From Paenibacillus sp. P25 (GTDB lineage: Bacteria; Bacillota; Bacilli; Paenibacillales; NBRC-103111), in contig CP085629.1 of assembly GCA_024704175.1 (NCBI GenBank), positions 7,288,501-7,352,500 on the forward strand: 64,000 nucleotides of DNA. The letters are read 5' to 3'. Made by a program: the position numbers and the translations under genes. Shown one piece after another: positions 56,847 through 64,000 of this stretch. Positions within the stretch are counted from its first letter, which is position 1. The number at the start of each line of letters is the position of its first letter. Under the pieces are notes generated by a model, which was not told the DNA's origin, searched no databases, and saw nothing but the letters and a program-made list of their open reading frames with translations.

Positions 56847-57753
56847 TTAGGGGATCACGGACAGGACGTGGTCCAGATTTTGCGGCGGAAGCTGCGCGAT
56901 CAGATCGCCTTTCTGCTGCAGACGTTCCATGATATTCAGAAGATGAAATTCCCGCGGATCGCAGCGGCGGGCCACTTCCTCCCAAGTCAGCGGCGTGGAT
57001 ACCGTGGCATCGACGCGCGCTCTTGGCGTATAAGGGGCCGACAGCGTTTTTCCGTACCAGTGCTGCAGATAGTCGATGTAGATGAGGGTGCCGCGGTTCT
57101 TTTTGAGCCGCTCAACGGTAAACAGCCTCGGATGCAGCTGAACGGCGTAATTCGCGACGAATTGCCCGATTCGCCGCAGCTGCTCGAACGTATATCCACG
57201 CTCCGGCGGGATCGGCACATAGATTTGTACGCCGGTGGCCCCGGAGGTTTTCGGGACCGAGCGGATGTTCATTTTGTCGAGAATTTCCCCGATGATTTCG
57301 GCGGCCTGCATAATCCGGGGCTCGGGATCGACGCTGGGATCGATATCGATCAGCCATTCGGCGGGCAGGGTTTGACCGATCCGGTGAAAGGACGGATGAA
57401 ACTCGAGACAGGCAAGATTGCCCAGCCAGAGCAGCGTCGGCAGACGGTCCAAATGAACGTAGTTGATTTTGTCCAGCATCGCCGTATGGACGAAATCCGG
57501 GATCGGCTCAGGGGCGTTCTTTTGGTAAAAAGACTTGTCGTTCCAGCCGTGCGGATACCGGATTGTCGTCAAATAGCGGCCGCGGCAGTACGTCAGGAGG
57601 TAAGGGGACAGCTGGGCGAGCTTCTCCAGATACATCGCTTTCGTAATGCCTTTCTCCGGCCAGAGCGGCTTCTCCGGGTTGGTAATCGTCAGCTCGCAGA
57701 CCTTCGATCACAATGGTTCCCTTCACGGTCGGATGCTTGGTTATGGAAGCCAT
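56847..57753 (-). CDS. ligD: LigD-type NHEJ polymerase domain protein (one frameshift)
   Basis: About 301 residues. Archaeo-eukaryotic primase fold of the bacterial NHEJ polymerase: PEKPLWPEKGITKAMYLEKL, DRLPTLLWLGNLACLEFHPS, EWLIDIDPSVDPEPRIMQAA with the catalytic DxD, SGATGVQIYVPIPPERGYTF. One extra base near 57697 separates the first 20 codons. Fills gaps at Ku-bound ends. It is a stand-alone protein, split from the ligase encoded divergently at 57846. Confidence 0.9.
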
Positions 57754-57845
57754 AAGAGGCGGCTCCTTTTTTCTTCTTACGGTTATTATTCCCGGGCGAA
57801 GATCGGGTTACACTAGTCCTAGCGAAAAAGAAGAGGTGACCCCGG

Positions 57846-58799
57846 TTGTTTTCCTTTGACCCGATCAAACCGTTTGAACCCGTAAGCGGTACGGAAGTGC
57901 CTTCCGGCCCCGAATGGATTCATCAAATCAAGTGGGACGGCGTCCGGTCGCTGGCTTATTATGACGGCGACCGGCGCCGCCTGTTCAACCGCAAGGGCAG
58001 AGAACGGACAATGCTTTACCCGGAGCTTGCAAATCCGGCCGAATATTGCTCTGCGTCCTCGGTTATATTGGATGGAGAGATCATTGCGCTGGTCGCGGAC
58101 GGCAAGCCTTCCTTCCACGAAGTGATGAGGCGGGATGCGATCCGCAAAGCCGATAAGGTCAAGTTTGCCGTGGAATCCGTACCGGTAACCTATATGGTAT
58201 TCGATATTTTGTACTGCAACGGCGATTGGGTAACGGGCAGACCGCTCAGCGAGCGGCGAAAGCCGCTGGACGAGGTCCTAAGGCCGGGGAAAACAGTGCA
58301 GCCCGTGGCCTCTTTTGCGGATGGAGAAGGCTTGTTCCGCTTAATGCGGGAGCAGGGGATGGAAGGCATTGTCAGTAAAGATGCCAGAAGTACGTATGCG
58401 ATTGACGGCAAAGACCGGCGCTGGGTCAAAGTGAAAAATTACGGCGACATCATTACTGTCATCGGCGGGTTTACGTTGAATGGCGGTGTCATTAACGCGG
58501 TTCTGGCCGGGGTTTACGATGCGGACGGCAGGCTGATTTATATCGGCCATGTCGGTACGGGCAAGCTGAGCCGCAGTGATTGGGGCAAGCTCACGGCGGA
58601 GCTGACGCCCGACATCATTTCCTTCAGCCCTTTTGCGAATCAGCATCCGGATATGAAAGGCGCCACTTGGGTGAAGCCGAGACTCGCCATCAAGGTCCAG
58701 TTTACCGAATGGCGCTGGAAAGAAGGCCGCACCTTGCGCCAGCCTTCCATCCAAGCCTTTGTCGATGCGGGGCCCGAGGAATGCCGGTTCCCGTTCTAG
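57846..58799 (+). CDS. ATP-dependent DNA ligase of the NHEJ set
   Basis: 317 residues from a TTG at 57846 after AGAGGTG. Nucleotidyltransferase motif I is IKWDGVRSLAYYDG with AMP-accepting K29; SSVILDGEIIAL, VFDILYCNGDWV, GMEGIVSKDARS and RRWVKVKNY give motifs III-V. An OB-fold follows (GHVGTGKLSRSDWGKL). Seals breaks held by Ku. Intact. Its stop and the stop of ku share the sequence CTAG. Confidence 0.92.
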   Translation: MFSFDPIKPFEPVSGTEVPSGPEWIHQIKWDGVRSLAYYDGDRRRLFNRKGRERTMLYPELANPAEYCSASSVILDGEIIALVADGKPSFHEVMRRDAIRKADKVKFAVESVPVTYMVFDILYCNGDWVTGRPLSERRKPLDEVLRPGKTVQPVASFADGEGLFRLMREQGMEGIVSKDARSTYAIDGKDRRWVKVKNYGDIITVIGGFTLNGGVINAVLAGVYDADGRLIYIGHVGTGKLSRSDWGKLTAELTPDIISFSPFANQHPDMKGATWVKPRLAIKVQFTEWRWKEGRTLRQPSIQAFVDAGPEECRFPF

Positions 58800-59667
58800 G
58801 TCCCGATCGATTCTTTGGGTTCCTTTGTCTTGCCTTTCCCTTTGGCACCTTTGGTGCCTTTTGTTTTGCCTGCGGCGGGGGCCGGTTCGCTCGGGACGGG
58901 CTTCAGCGCCTCCAGACTGGCCTGCAGCGCGGCCATCAAATCGATGACGTTCGCTCTATGCGGCTCCGGCGCAACGCGAACCTCTTTGCCGGAAACTTTT
59001 TGCCCGATCGCTTCCAGCAGCGTTTCCCGGTAATCGTCTTTATATTTTTCCGGCTCAAAAGGCGTAGACAGTCGCTGAATCAGCATTTTCGCCATATCCA
59101 ATTCCTTGTCGTTCACGTTCGTTTGTTCCGGCAAATTCGGCACCTGCTCGACGGAACGGATTTCATCCGGATAGAAAATCGTCTCCATCGCGATGCACCG
59201 GTCGATAATCCGGATAGCCGCAAGGCTCCGCTCTTGGAGCGGATGGATACTTTGGCAATCCCGATCTTGCCGGTCTGCCGCATGGCTTCCAGCAGCAGAT
59301 TGTACGCGTTCGCGCCGGTTTCCCCCGGAGACAGATAATAAGTTTTCTGAAAATAAACCGGATCGATTTCGGCCAAATCCACAAAATCAAGAATTTTAAT
59401 TTCCCGGCTGGCTTCGCCAGTCAGCTTCTCGAGCTCTTCTTTTTCAAACAGCACGAACGCCCCCGGCTCATACTCATAGCCCCGGACAATTTCCTCCCAC
59501 CCGACTTCCCGTTCGCAGTGCTGGCACTTTCTTACGAAATTCAGCGGCGTATTGCATTCTTTGTGAATCATGCGCATGGAGATGTCCTTGTCCTCCGTCG
59601 CCGAAAACATTTTGACGGGTACGTGCACGAGCCCGAAGCTGATGGCTCCTTTCCAAACGGTATGCAT
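58796..59667 (-). CDS. ku: Ku protein (one frameshift)
   Basis: About 290 residues from the ATG at 59667 after GGGAGG. Ku core: HTVWKGAISFGLVHVPVKMF, CNTPLNFVRKCQHCEREVGW, GYEYEPGAFVLFEKEELEKL, LLLEAMRQTGKIGIAKVSIR. One base is missing near 59237; correction gives RSLAAIRIIDRCIAMETIFY and the C-terminal DDYRETLLEAIGQKVSGKEV. A Lys/Gly-rich tail ends it. Binds DNA ends and recruits LigD in dormant or germinating cells. Confidence 0.92.
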
Positions 59668-59945
59668 CTTCCCAATCCCTCCCAAAAGCCTTTAAATTTT
59701 CGAAGCTTTACCGGCTTAATAAATGCAGCGAAAATATCTTCAATTAGTATGCCCAAGCCGAAGTCCGGTGCGGCAAGCTTATATATCAAGGATTTCCAAA
59801 TCTTGGACGCGGCATACCGGCTGTCTCTTAAAGCGCGAACGAATGCGGCATGAATGAAACGGGGCGCCGGTTGGACATCCTACCCCATGAAAGGCATCTG
59901 CAGAAGGGCCAGACCGCTTCATTCCAGCCAGGGGAGGAAAGAACA
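59668..59945. other. Intergenic stretch without a gene
   Basis: No convincing gene. GGGGAGGAAAGAACA at its right end is the ribosome site of the next small gene. Confidence 0.45.
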
Positions 59946-60149
59946 TTGAGCGAAGCAGCAGCATCCGGCTCGAATGCGGCGAACGAATCGTCGCACGAGG
60001 GACGCGACACTTGTTTCATGGACATCGACCGAATGGTTAACGAAGGACTCGGCGGCGGCAACGTTACGATTCATAACGGGTTAATTGAAGAAACGACGAC
60101 GGATTCGATGGAGCATCCGGAGTCGGTGATAGACGGGAGGGATGAGTAA
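59946..60149 (+). CDS. Small conserved protein upstream of sspH
   Basis: 67 residues from a TTG at 59946, 8 bp after GGGGAGG. The C-terminal half FMDIDRMVNEGLGGGNVTIH, NGLIEETTTDS looks conserved and acidic. The stop overlaps the sspH start (TAATG), so the two are translationally coupled and this is probably a spore protein (inference). No family name known to me. Confidence 0.65.
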   Translation: MSEAAASGSNAANESSHEGRDTCFMDIDRMVNEGLGGGNVTIHNGLIEETTTDSMEHPESVIDGRDE

Positions 60150-60331
60150 TGCAGGCGAACCGTGCACAGGAAATTTTAAAGTCGGACGATAAAATCAATG
60201 TGAAATTAAACGGGGTTTCCGTTTGGATTGACAGTGTGGATGTATCGCAGCAAACGGCCAAGGTGCATCCGGAGGACCGCCCGGACGACACTCGGGTTGT
60301 TGCGGTGGACGAGCTTCGAGAGGAGCTGTAA
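60149..60331 (+). CDS. sspH: H-type small acid-soluble spore protein
   Basis: 60 residues matching SspH: RAQEILKSDDKINVKLNGVS, VWIDSVDVSQQTAKVHPEDR, ending VAVDELREEL. GGGAGGGATG precedes the ATG. H-type SASPs are made in the forespore. It overlaps the preceding small gene by one base. Confidence 0.9.
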   Translation: MQANRAQEILKSDDKINVKLNGVSVWIDSVDVSQQTAKVHPEDRPDDTRVVAVDELREEL

Positions 60332-60365
60332 CATTCAGCGGCCGGATGACCCCGGCCGGTTATGA

Positions 60366-60430
60366 TTCGGGCTTTCCGAAGCCGATCCCGCCTGGTAAGG
60401 GCGGGTCGCCGAGGGAAGCTTTTTTGTTGC
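60366..60430 (+). terminator. Terminator after sspH
   Basis: CCCGCC-tggtaa-GGGCGGG inner hairpin with outer GGCTTTCC/GGGAAGC p pairing, then six T. Confidence 0.6.
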
Positions 60431-60487
60431 TACCCGCAGGCCGGATGGATATAATTAGGGTCAAACCGTGAACGGAGGCGAATCGTT

Positions 60488-61527
60488 TTGAGTTCGCTTG
60501 ATGAATTCGGCCTGATTCGAAGGCTGACGGAAGGCAAACAGCCGGCTGCACTCCAGAAGGTCGCCGGGGTTGATACGGGGATCGGCGACGATGCCGCCGT
60601 AGCCGGGATAACGGAAGGGTTTCGGCTCGTTTTAACCTGCGACACCATGAATGAGGAGATTCATTTTAAACAAATCACCATGCGCGACAGCGACATCGGC
60701 TTTAAGGCGCTCACTGCGGCGGTCAGCGACATTGCCGCCATGGGAGGCATTCCGCGGTACGCCCTTGTTTCCTTAAGCATGCCGAAGAAGACGGCGCCTG
60801 AGCGGGTTTATTCTATATATGAAGGATTGTACGAAGCGGCCGGACAATGGAACGTCATGGTGGTAGGCGGCGATACGACGAGCTGCATCGGCGGCATTTC
60901 CTTGGCTGTAACCGTGATCGGGGAAGTGGAGAATGGCCGGGCACTGGTTCGTTCGACAGCTAAACCGGGTGATGCCGTGTTCTTGACCGGACCGCTCGGC
61001 CAGTCAGCCGCGGGGCTCGAGTCGCTGCTGGAGCGAGGAATTTCCTCCGCTCAATGGGATACGTTCGAAGCCGGCACGGATACTCTTGTTCAGTCTCATT
61101 GCCGTCCGCGACCGCAGATTCAGGCCGGACGTCTGCTGCTTCAATCGGGCCTGTGTCATGCACTGAACGATGTAAGCGACGGGCTGGCCAGCGAAGCCTG
61201 GGAGATTGCCGAAGCATCCGGCGTCGGACTGGATCTGATTGAGGAACGGATTCCCGTACCGGACGAGTTGTACGCTTTTGCGGCAAGCCGGGGAGGGACC
61301 CACTTGACTATATTTTGTATGGCGGAGAGGATTACCAGCTGGTCGGCACCGCTCCCGCGGAGCATATCCTTGAGCTGCAAATGAAATTTAAAGAAGCGGG
61401 ACTGCCGCTTTATGTCATCGGCTATGTGAACGGAGAAACACCGGGAGTACGGCTAATTCAGAGCAGCGGATTGGCGACCGCCATCGGCAAACGGGGCTAC
61501 AATCATTTTGCTGCGGAAAGGGATTAG
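60488..61527 (+). CDS. thiL: Thiamine-monophosphate kinase (one frameshift)
   Basis: 346 residues after correction, from a TTG at 60488 after GGAGG. Phosphorylates thiamine monophosphate to the diphosphate. Seen: DTGIGDDAAV, LTCDTMNEEIHFKQITMRDS, FKALTAAVSDIAAMGGIPRY, VVGGDTTSCIGGISLAVTVI, NDVSDGLASEAWEIAEASGV and, after adding one G near 61296, DPLDYILYGGEDYQLVGTAP. First gene of the thiL-tsaE-tsaB-rimI-tsaD cluster, an order common in Bacilli. Confidence 0.93.
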
Positions 61528-61532
61528 GATTT

Positions 61533-62007
61533 ATGGTTTCTTATGAATGGATTTCCAAAGGCTTGGCCGATACGACCCGGATGGCGGAGCGCATTGCCTC
61601 GCTTTGTACCGCCGGAACAGTGATTGCCCTGGACGGAGACCTCGGTGCGGGTAAAACGACATTCTCTCAGGCGCTGGGCAAGGCGATCGGCGTGAATGAG
61701 GTGATTAACAGCCCTACCTTCACCATTATAAAGGAGTATGAAGGGACGAAGCTCCCTTTTACCATATGGATGTTTACCGCTTATCGCAGGAAGAAGCGGA
61801 TGAGCTGGGTTTGGATGATTATTTTTACGGCGGCGGGGTCACGCTGGTAGAATGGGCTTCATTAATTGAGGGCTGCTGCCATCGGAATATCTGGCAATTC
61901 ATATAAGCCATACGGACCTGGAGGAACGGCGGTTTGTCCTCACTCCGCACGGACAGCCATATGAAGATTGGTGCATGCAGCTTAAAGAGAACGGGGACTT
62001 ACGATGA
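61533..62007 (+). CDS. tsaE: tRNA t6A synthesis ATPase TsaE (two frameshifts)
   Basis: 158 residues after correction. P-loop ATPase that drives the TsaB-TsaD complex: ALDGDLGAGKTTFSQALGKA, VNEVINSPTFTIIKEYEG, then (one T added near 61761) FYHMDVYRLSQEEADELGLD, GGGVTLVEWASLIEG and (one G added near 61872) LLPSEYLAIHISHTDLEERR. The stop at 62005-62007 overlaps the tsaB start by ATGA. Confidence 0.92.
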
Positions 62008-62837
62008 ATAACAGACTGGATCGAACCAAATGGGAATATACGGAGGACGGGCTTTTATTGTCCATCGATACTTCGACGCCTTCCATGACAGTGGCATTGT
62101 CCCGGGGCGGAGAGCTTCTGGGAGAGTATTCCTCCCGTGCGGAGCGGAATCACTCGCTTTATCTGGTTCCGGCCATTGAGAAAGTCATGGAAGAGGCCGG
62201 GGTACGGCCGCGGGACCTGTCCGCCGTCGCCTCTGGGATCGGACCGGGGTCCTATACCGGCATCCGAATCGGCGTAACGGTGGCCAAAACCTATGCCTGG
62301 ACCCACAAGCTGGCTCTACTCGGCGTTTCCACGCTGGAAGCGATCGCTTTGGGAGGCGTTCACCGGGAGCTGGCGTCTTTGCATGACGGTGAGGAGGCGG
62401 ATTTCAGGTTTGATGCCTTATCCACCGTTTCGGCCGCTAACGTATGGGTTGTTCCATTAATTGATGCGCGGCGCGGCCAGGTATTTACCGGGCTGTACGG
62501 TACGGACGGCGGTTGGAACGGGCTCGTCAAAGACGGCATCCGGCTGATGACCGCTTGGACGGAAGAGCTGAGCCGTCTGCTGGAGGCAGCGCAGCGGGTG
62601 CCGGAACGGATCATTTTCACAGGAGAATTGGAGCTCCATCTGCCGGCCATCCGCACTTTTGCGGAAAGATGGTCCGGTAAAACGGCCGAGGTGCCCTATG
62701 CGCTTCAGGCCCGATATACGGCGGAGCTGGCCCGCAGGCATTGGCGGCGGGGCGAGCTTGAAGACACTCACACCTTGGTTCCGAACTACACCCAACTGGC
62801 GGAAGCCGAAGCGAAGCCGCTTGCGAAAAAATCGTAG
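62004..62837 (+). CDS. tsaB: tRNA t6A synthesis protein TsaB
   Basis: 277 residues. ASKHA-fold partner of TsaD: LLLSIDTSTPSMTVALSRGG, NHSLYLVPAIEKVMEEAGV, GIGPGSYTGIRIGVTVAKTY, and DARRGQVFTGLYG. A 16-residue N-terminal extension precedes the usual start. Intact. Start overlaps tsaE. Confidence 0.93.
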   Translation: MNNRLDRTKWEYTEDGLLLSIDTSTPSMTVALSRGGELLGEYSSRAERNHSLYLVPAIEKVMEEAGVRPRDLSAVASGIGPGSYTGIRIGVTVAKTYAWTHKLALLGVSTLEAIALGGVHRELASLHDGEEADFRFDALSTVSAANVWVVPLIDARRGQVFTGLYGTDGGWNGLVKDGIRLMTAWTEELSRLLEAAQRVPERIIFTGELELHLPAIRTFAERWSGKTAEVPYALQARYTAELARRHWRRGELEDTHTLVPNYTQLAEAEAKPLAKKS

Positions 62838-62848
62838 GGGGATCGTCC

Positions 62849-63358
62849 ATGGAACTCAGAAAACAAAACGAGATGCCCGGAAGCGATGCCTTTTCCTTTC
62901 GGCCGATGCAGCTTGAAGACATTCCGGCGGTCTGTGAAATCGAACAGGAAGCCTTCGCCACGCCATGGACCTCAGGCGCTTTTGCGAACGAATTGACCAA
63001 TAACCAATTCGCCCGGTATCTGGTGCTTCAAGATGAACAAGGGGAAGTGGCCGGCTACGGCGGCATGTGGCTGATCCTGGAGGAAGCTCATGTAACCAAT
63101 ATTGCGATCCGCGATAAATACCGGGGCATGAAACTCGGGAAACGGTCGCTTGCGGAGCTTCAGCGGACGGCCAGCTTCTACGGTGCAGTGAGGATGACAC
63201 TGGAGGTTCGTCCGTCCAACCGGGTCGCCCTGAATCTGTACGAGCAAATGGGATTCCGGTCGGTCGGAGTACGGCGAGGCTATTATACGGATAATAAAGA
63301 AGACGCGATTATTATGTGGGCTGATTTGCCCAAGGCCGACCGCACGAAAGGCATGTAA
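62849..63358 (+). CDS. rimI: Ribosomal-protein-alanine N-acetyltransferase RimI
   Basis: 169 residues. GNAT fold: FRPMQLEDIPAVCEIEQEAF, AxPWTSGAFANELTN, THVTNIAIRDKYRGMKLGKR, LEVRPSNRVALNLYEQMGFR, RRGYYTDNKEDAIIMW. RimI acetylates ribosomal protein S18 in E. coli; here assignment rests on sequence and on position between tsaB and tsaD. Intact. Confidence 0.9.
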   Translation: MELRKQNEMPGSDAFSFRPMQLEDIPAVCEIEQEAFATPWTSGAFANELTNNQFARYLVLQDEQGEVAGYGGMWLILEEAHVTNIAIRDKYRGMKLGKRSLAELQRTASFYGAVRMTLEVRPSNRVALNLYEQMGFRSVGVRRGYYTDNKEDAIIMWADLPKADRTKGM

Positions 63359-63391
63359 CGGCTATTCTAAGAGTAACGAGAGGTTCTGGCG

Positions 63392-64000
63392 ATGAACGAC
63401 ATAAATAGAAACACTGAACAGCAGGCCGCGGCTCCAGAGGAAAAGGGGCCTGTCTATATTTTGGCGGTCGAAACGAGCTGCGATGAAACGTCCGTGGCGA
63501 TCGTAAAAGACGGAAAAGAGATTTTGTCTAACATCGTTTCCAGCCAGATCGAAACGCATCAGCGGTTTGGAGGCGTTGTGCCTGAGGTGGCTTCGCGCAA
63601 GCATGTGGAATCCATTACGTGGATTATTGAAGAAGCGTTCGAAAAAGCGGGCGTTTCGCCCGGGGAGCTTTCCGCGGTCGCGGTAACCCAGGGACCGGGA
63701 CTCGTAGGCTCGCTCCTCGTCGGTCTGGTCGCGGCCAAGGCGCTGGCTTCCGCACTGGAGTCGCCGCTGATTGCGGTGCATCATATTGCCGGGCATATTT
63801 ATGCCAATGAGCTCGTCCATGAGCTGAAGTACCCGCTCATAGCACTTGTTGTGTCCGGAGGGCACACGGAGCTTGTCCTTGTCGAGTCCGAAGGTCGCTT
63901 CCGCATCATCGGGCAGACGCGGGACGACGCGGCCGGCGAAGCCTACGACAAAGTGGCGAGAGCCCTGAAGTCGCCGTATCCCGGCGGCCCGCATATCGAC
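63392..64000 (+). CDS. tsaD: tRNA t6A transferase TsaD (5' part, cut by window end)
   Basis: The first 203 codons are present, starting at the ATG at 63392 after GAGAGG. Transfers the threonylcarbamoyl group to A37 of tRNA. Seen: LAVETSCDETSVAIVKDGKE, GGVVPEVASRKHVESI, VTQGPGLVGSLLVGLVAAKA, the iron-binding HxxxH in IAVHHIAGHIYANEL, VVSGGHTELVLVES and DDAAGEAYDKVAR. The frame is open to the end. Confidence 0.95.
   Translation, partial: MNDINRNTEQQAAAPEEKGPVYILAVETSCDETSVAIVKDGKEILSNIVSSQIETHQRFGGVVPEVASRKHVESITWIIEEAFEKAGVSPGELSAVAVTQGPGLVGSLLVGLVAAKALASALESPLIAVHHIAGHIYANELVHELKYPLIALVVSGGHTELVLVESEGRFRIIGQTRDDAAGEAYDKVARALKSPYPGGPHID

Noticed and set aside
1..64000. CRISPR array, tRNA or rRNA genes, prophage core genes
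   Set aside because: No regularly spaced direct repeats, no cloverleaf or rRNA signature and no phage structural genes were seen; the YopX gene is isolated within the IS element.

Overview
The window reads as chromosome of a spore-forming Firmicute, most likely Paenibacillus or a close relative. The reasons are AGGAGG-type ribosome sites with many TTG/GTG starts, a gerA-type germination receptor operon, an SspH-type small acid-soluble spore protein, a Ku/LigD repair locus, SgrR-like regulators and a moderately high GC content. The first ~7.6 kb is clearly more AT-rich than the rest and looks accessory; from about 30 kb on the content is mostly core.

Layout. 0-7.6 kb: a MarR regulator and a divergent PPOX flavoprotein, then a guanidine-I (ykkC) riboswitch whose target, a two-gene SMR guanidinium exporter operon, is split twice. 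An ISL3-family element (1571-3703, 8-bp target duplication, carrying a YopX-like gene and a zinc-ribbon gene) lies between the riboswitch and the first exporter gene. An IS3-family element (4114-5575, 3-bp duplication) has landed in the second codon of the second exporter gene and supplies it with a new ATG. A YczE-like membrane protein/MarR divergent pair and a GNAT gene follow. 7.6-18.4 kb: small regulator/enzyme cassettes (SDR-AraC-MBL hydrolase; SDR-MerR; TetR; SRPBCC; MarR-SDR; glyoxalase-AlkC-like-TetR), several with clear operator palindromes. 18.4-30.5 kb: a His-rich membrane protein and HD phosphohydrolase, an FAD amine-oxidase/phytoene-desaturase-like enzyme, a Gfo/Idh/MocA oxidoreductase, an old-yellow-enzyme remnant, an ArsR-SRPBCC operon, GNAT enzymes, and an MFS transporter divergent from an SgrR-like regulator with a Fur-box-like site between them.

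30.9-50 kb: hisC, tdk, a soluble four-PAS histidine kinase, gltB-gltD (glutamate synthase), small conserved proteins, a second SgrR-like regulator, a DUF4173 membrane protein, HAD hydrolase, and an M23 peptidase-bactofilin pair. 50-64 kb: a germination receptor operon (A-C-2TM-B, all overlapping by 4 bp, plus a possible second 2TM gene), cardiolipin synthase, MerR, the NHEJ set (LigD-type polymerase, ATP-dependent ligase, Ku), sspH, and the t6A/housekeeping operon thiL-tsaE-tsaB-rimI-tsaD, the last cut by the window end.

A property that affects every annotation here: I count about 48 single-base frameshifts, mostly in short homopolymers, spread over more than 30 genes including thiL, tsaE, gltB and gltD. 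In gltB two nearby shifts cancel each other. For each gene with a measured length, adding or removing the inferred bases restores one open frame of a whole number of codons. I infer consensus indel errors rather than mass pseudogenisation, so I give such genes as single CDS entries and state where the shifts are. I did not find a clearly undescribed system. The best leads are the doubly interrupted guanidine operon with its IS-supplied start codon, the passenger-carrying ISL3 element, and the extra 2TM genes of the germination operon.
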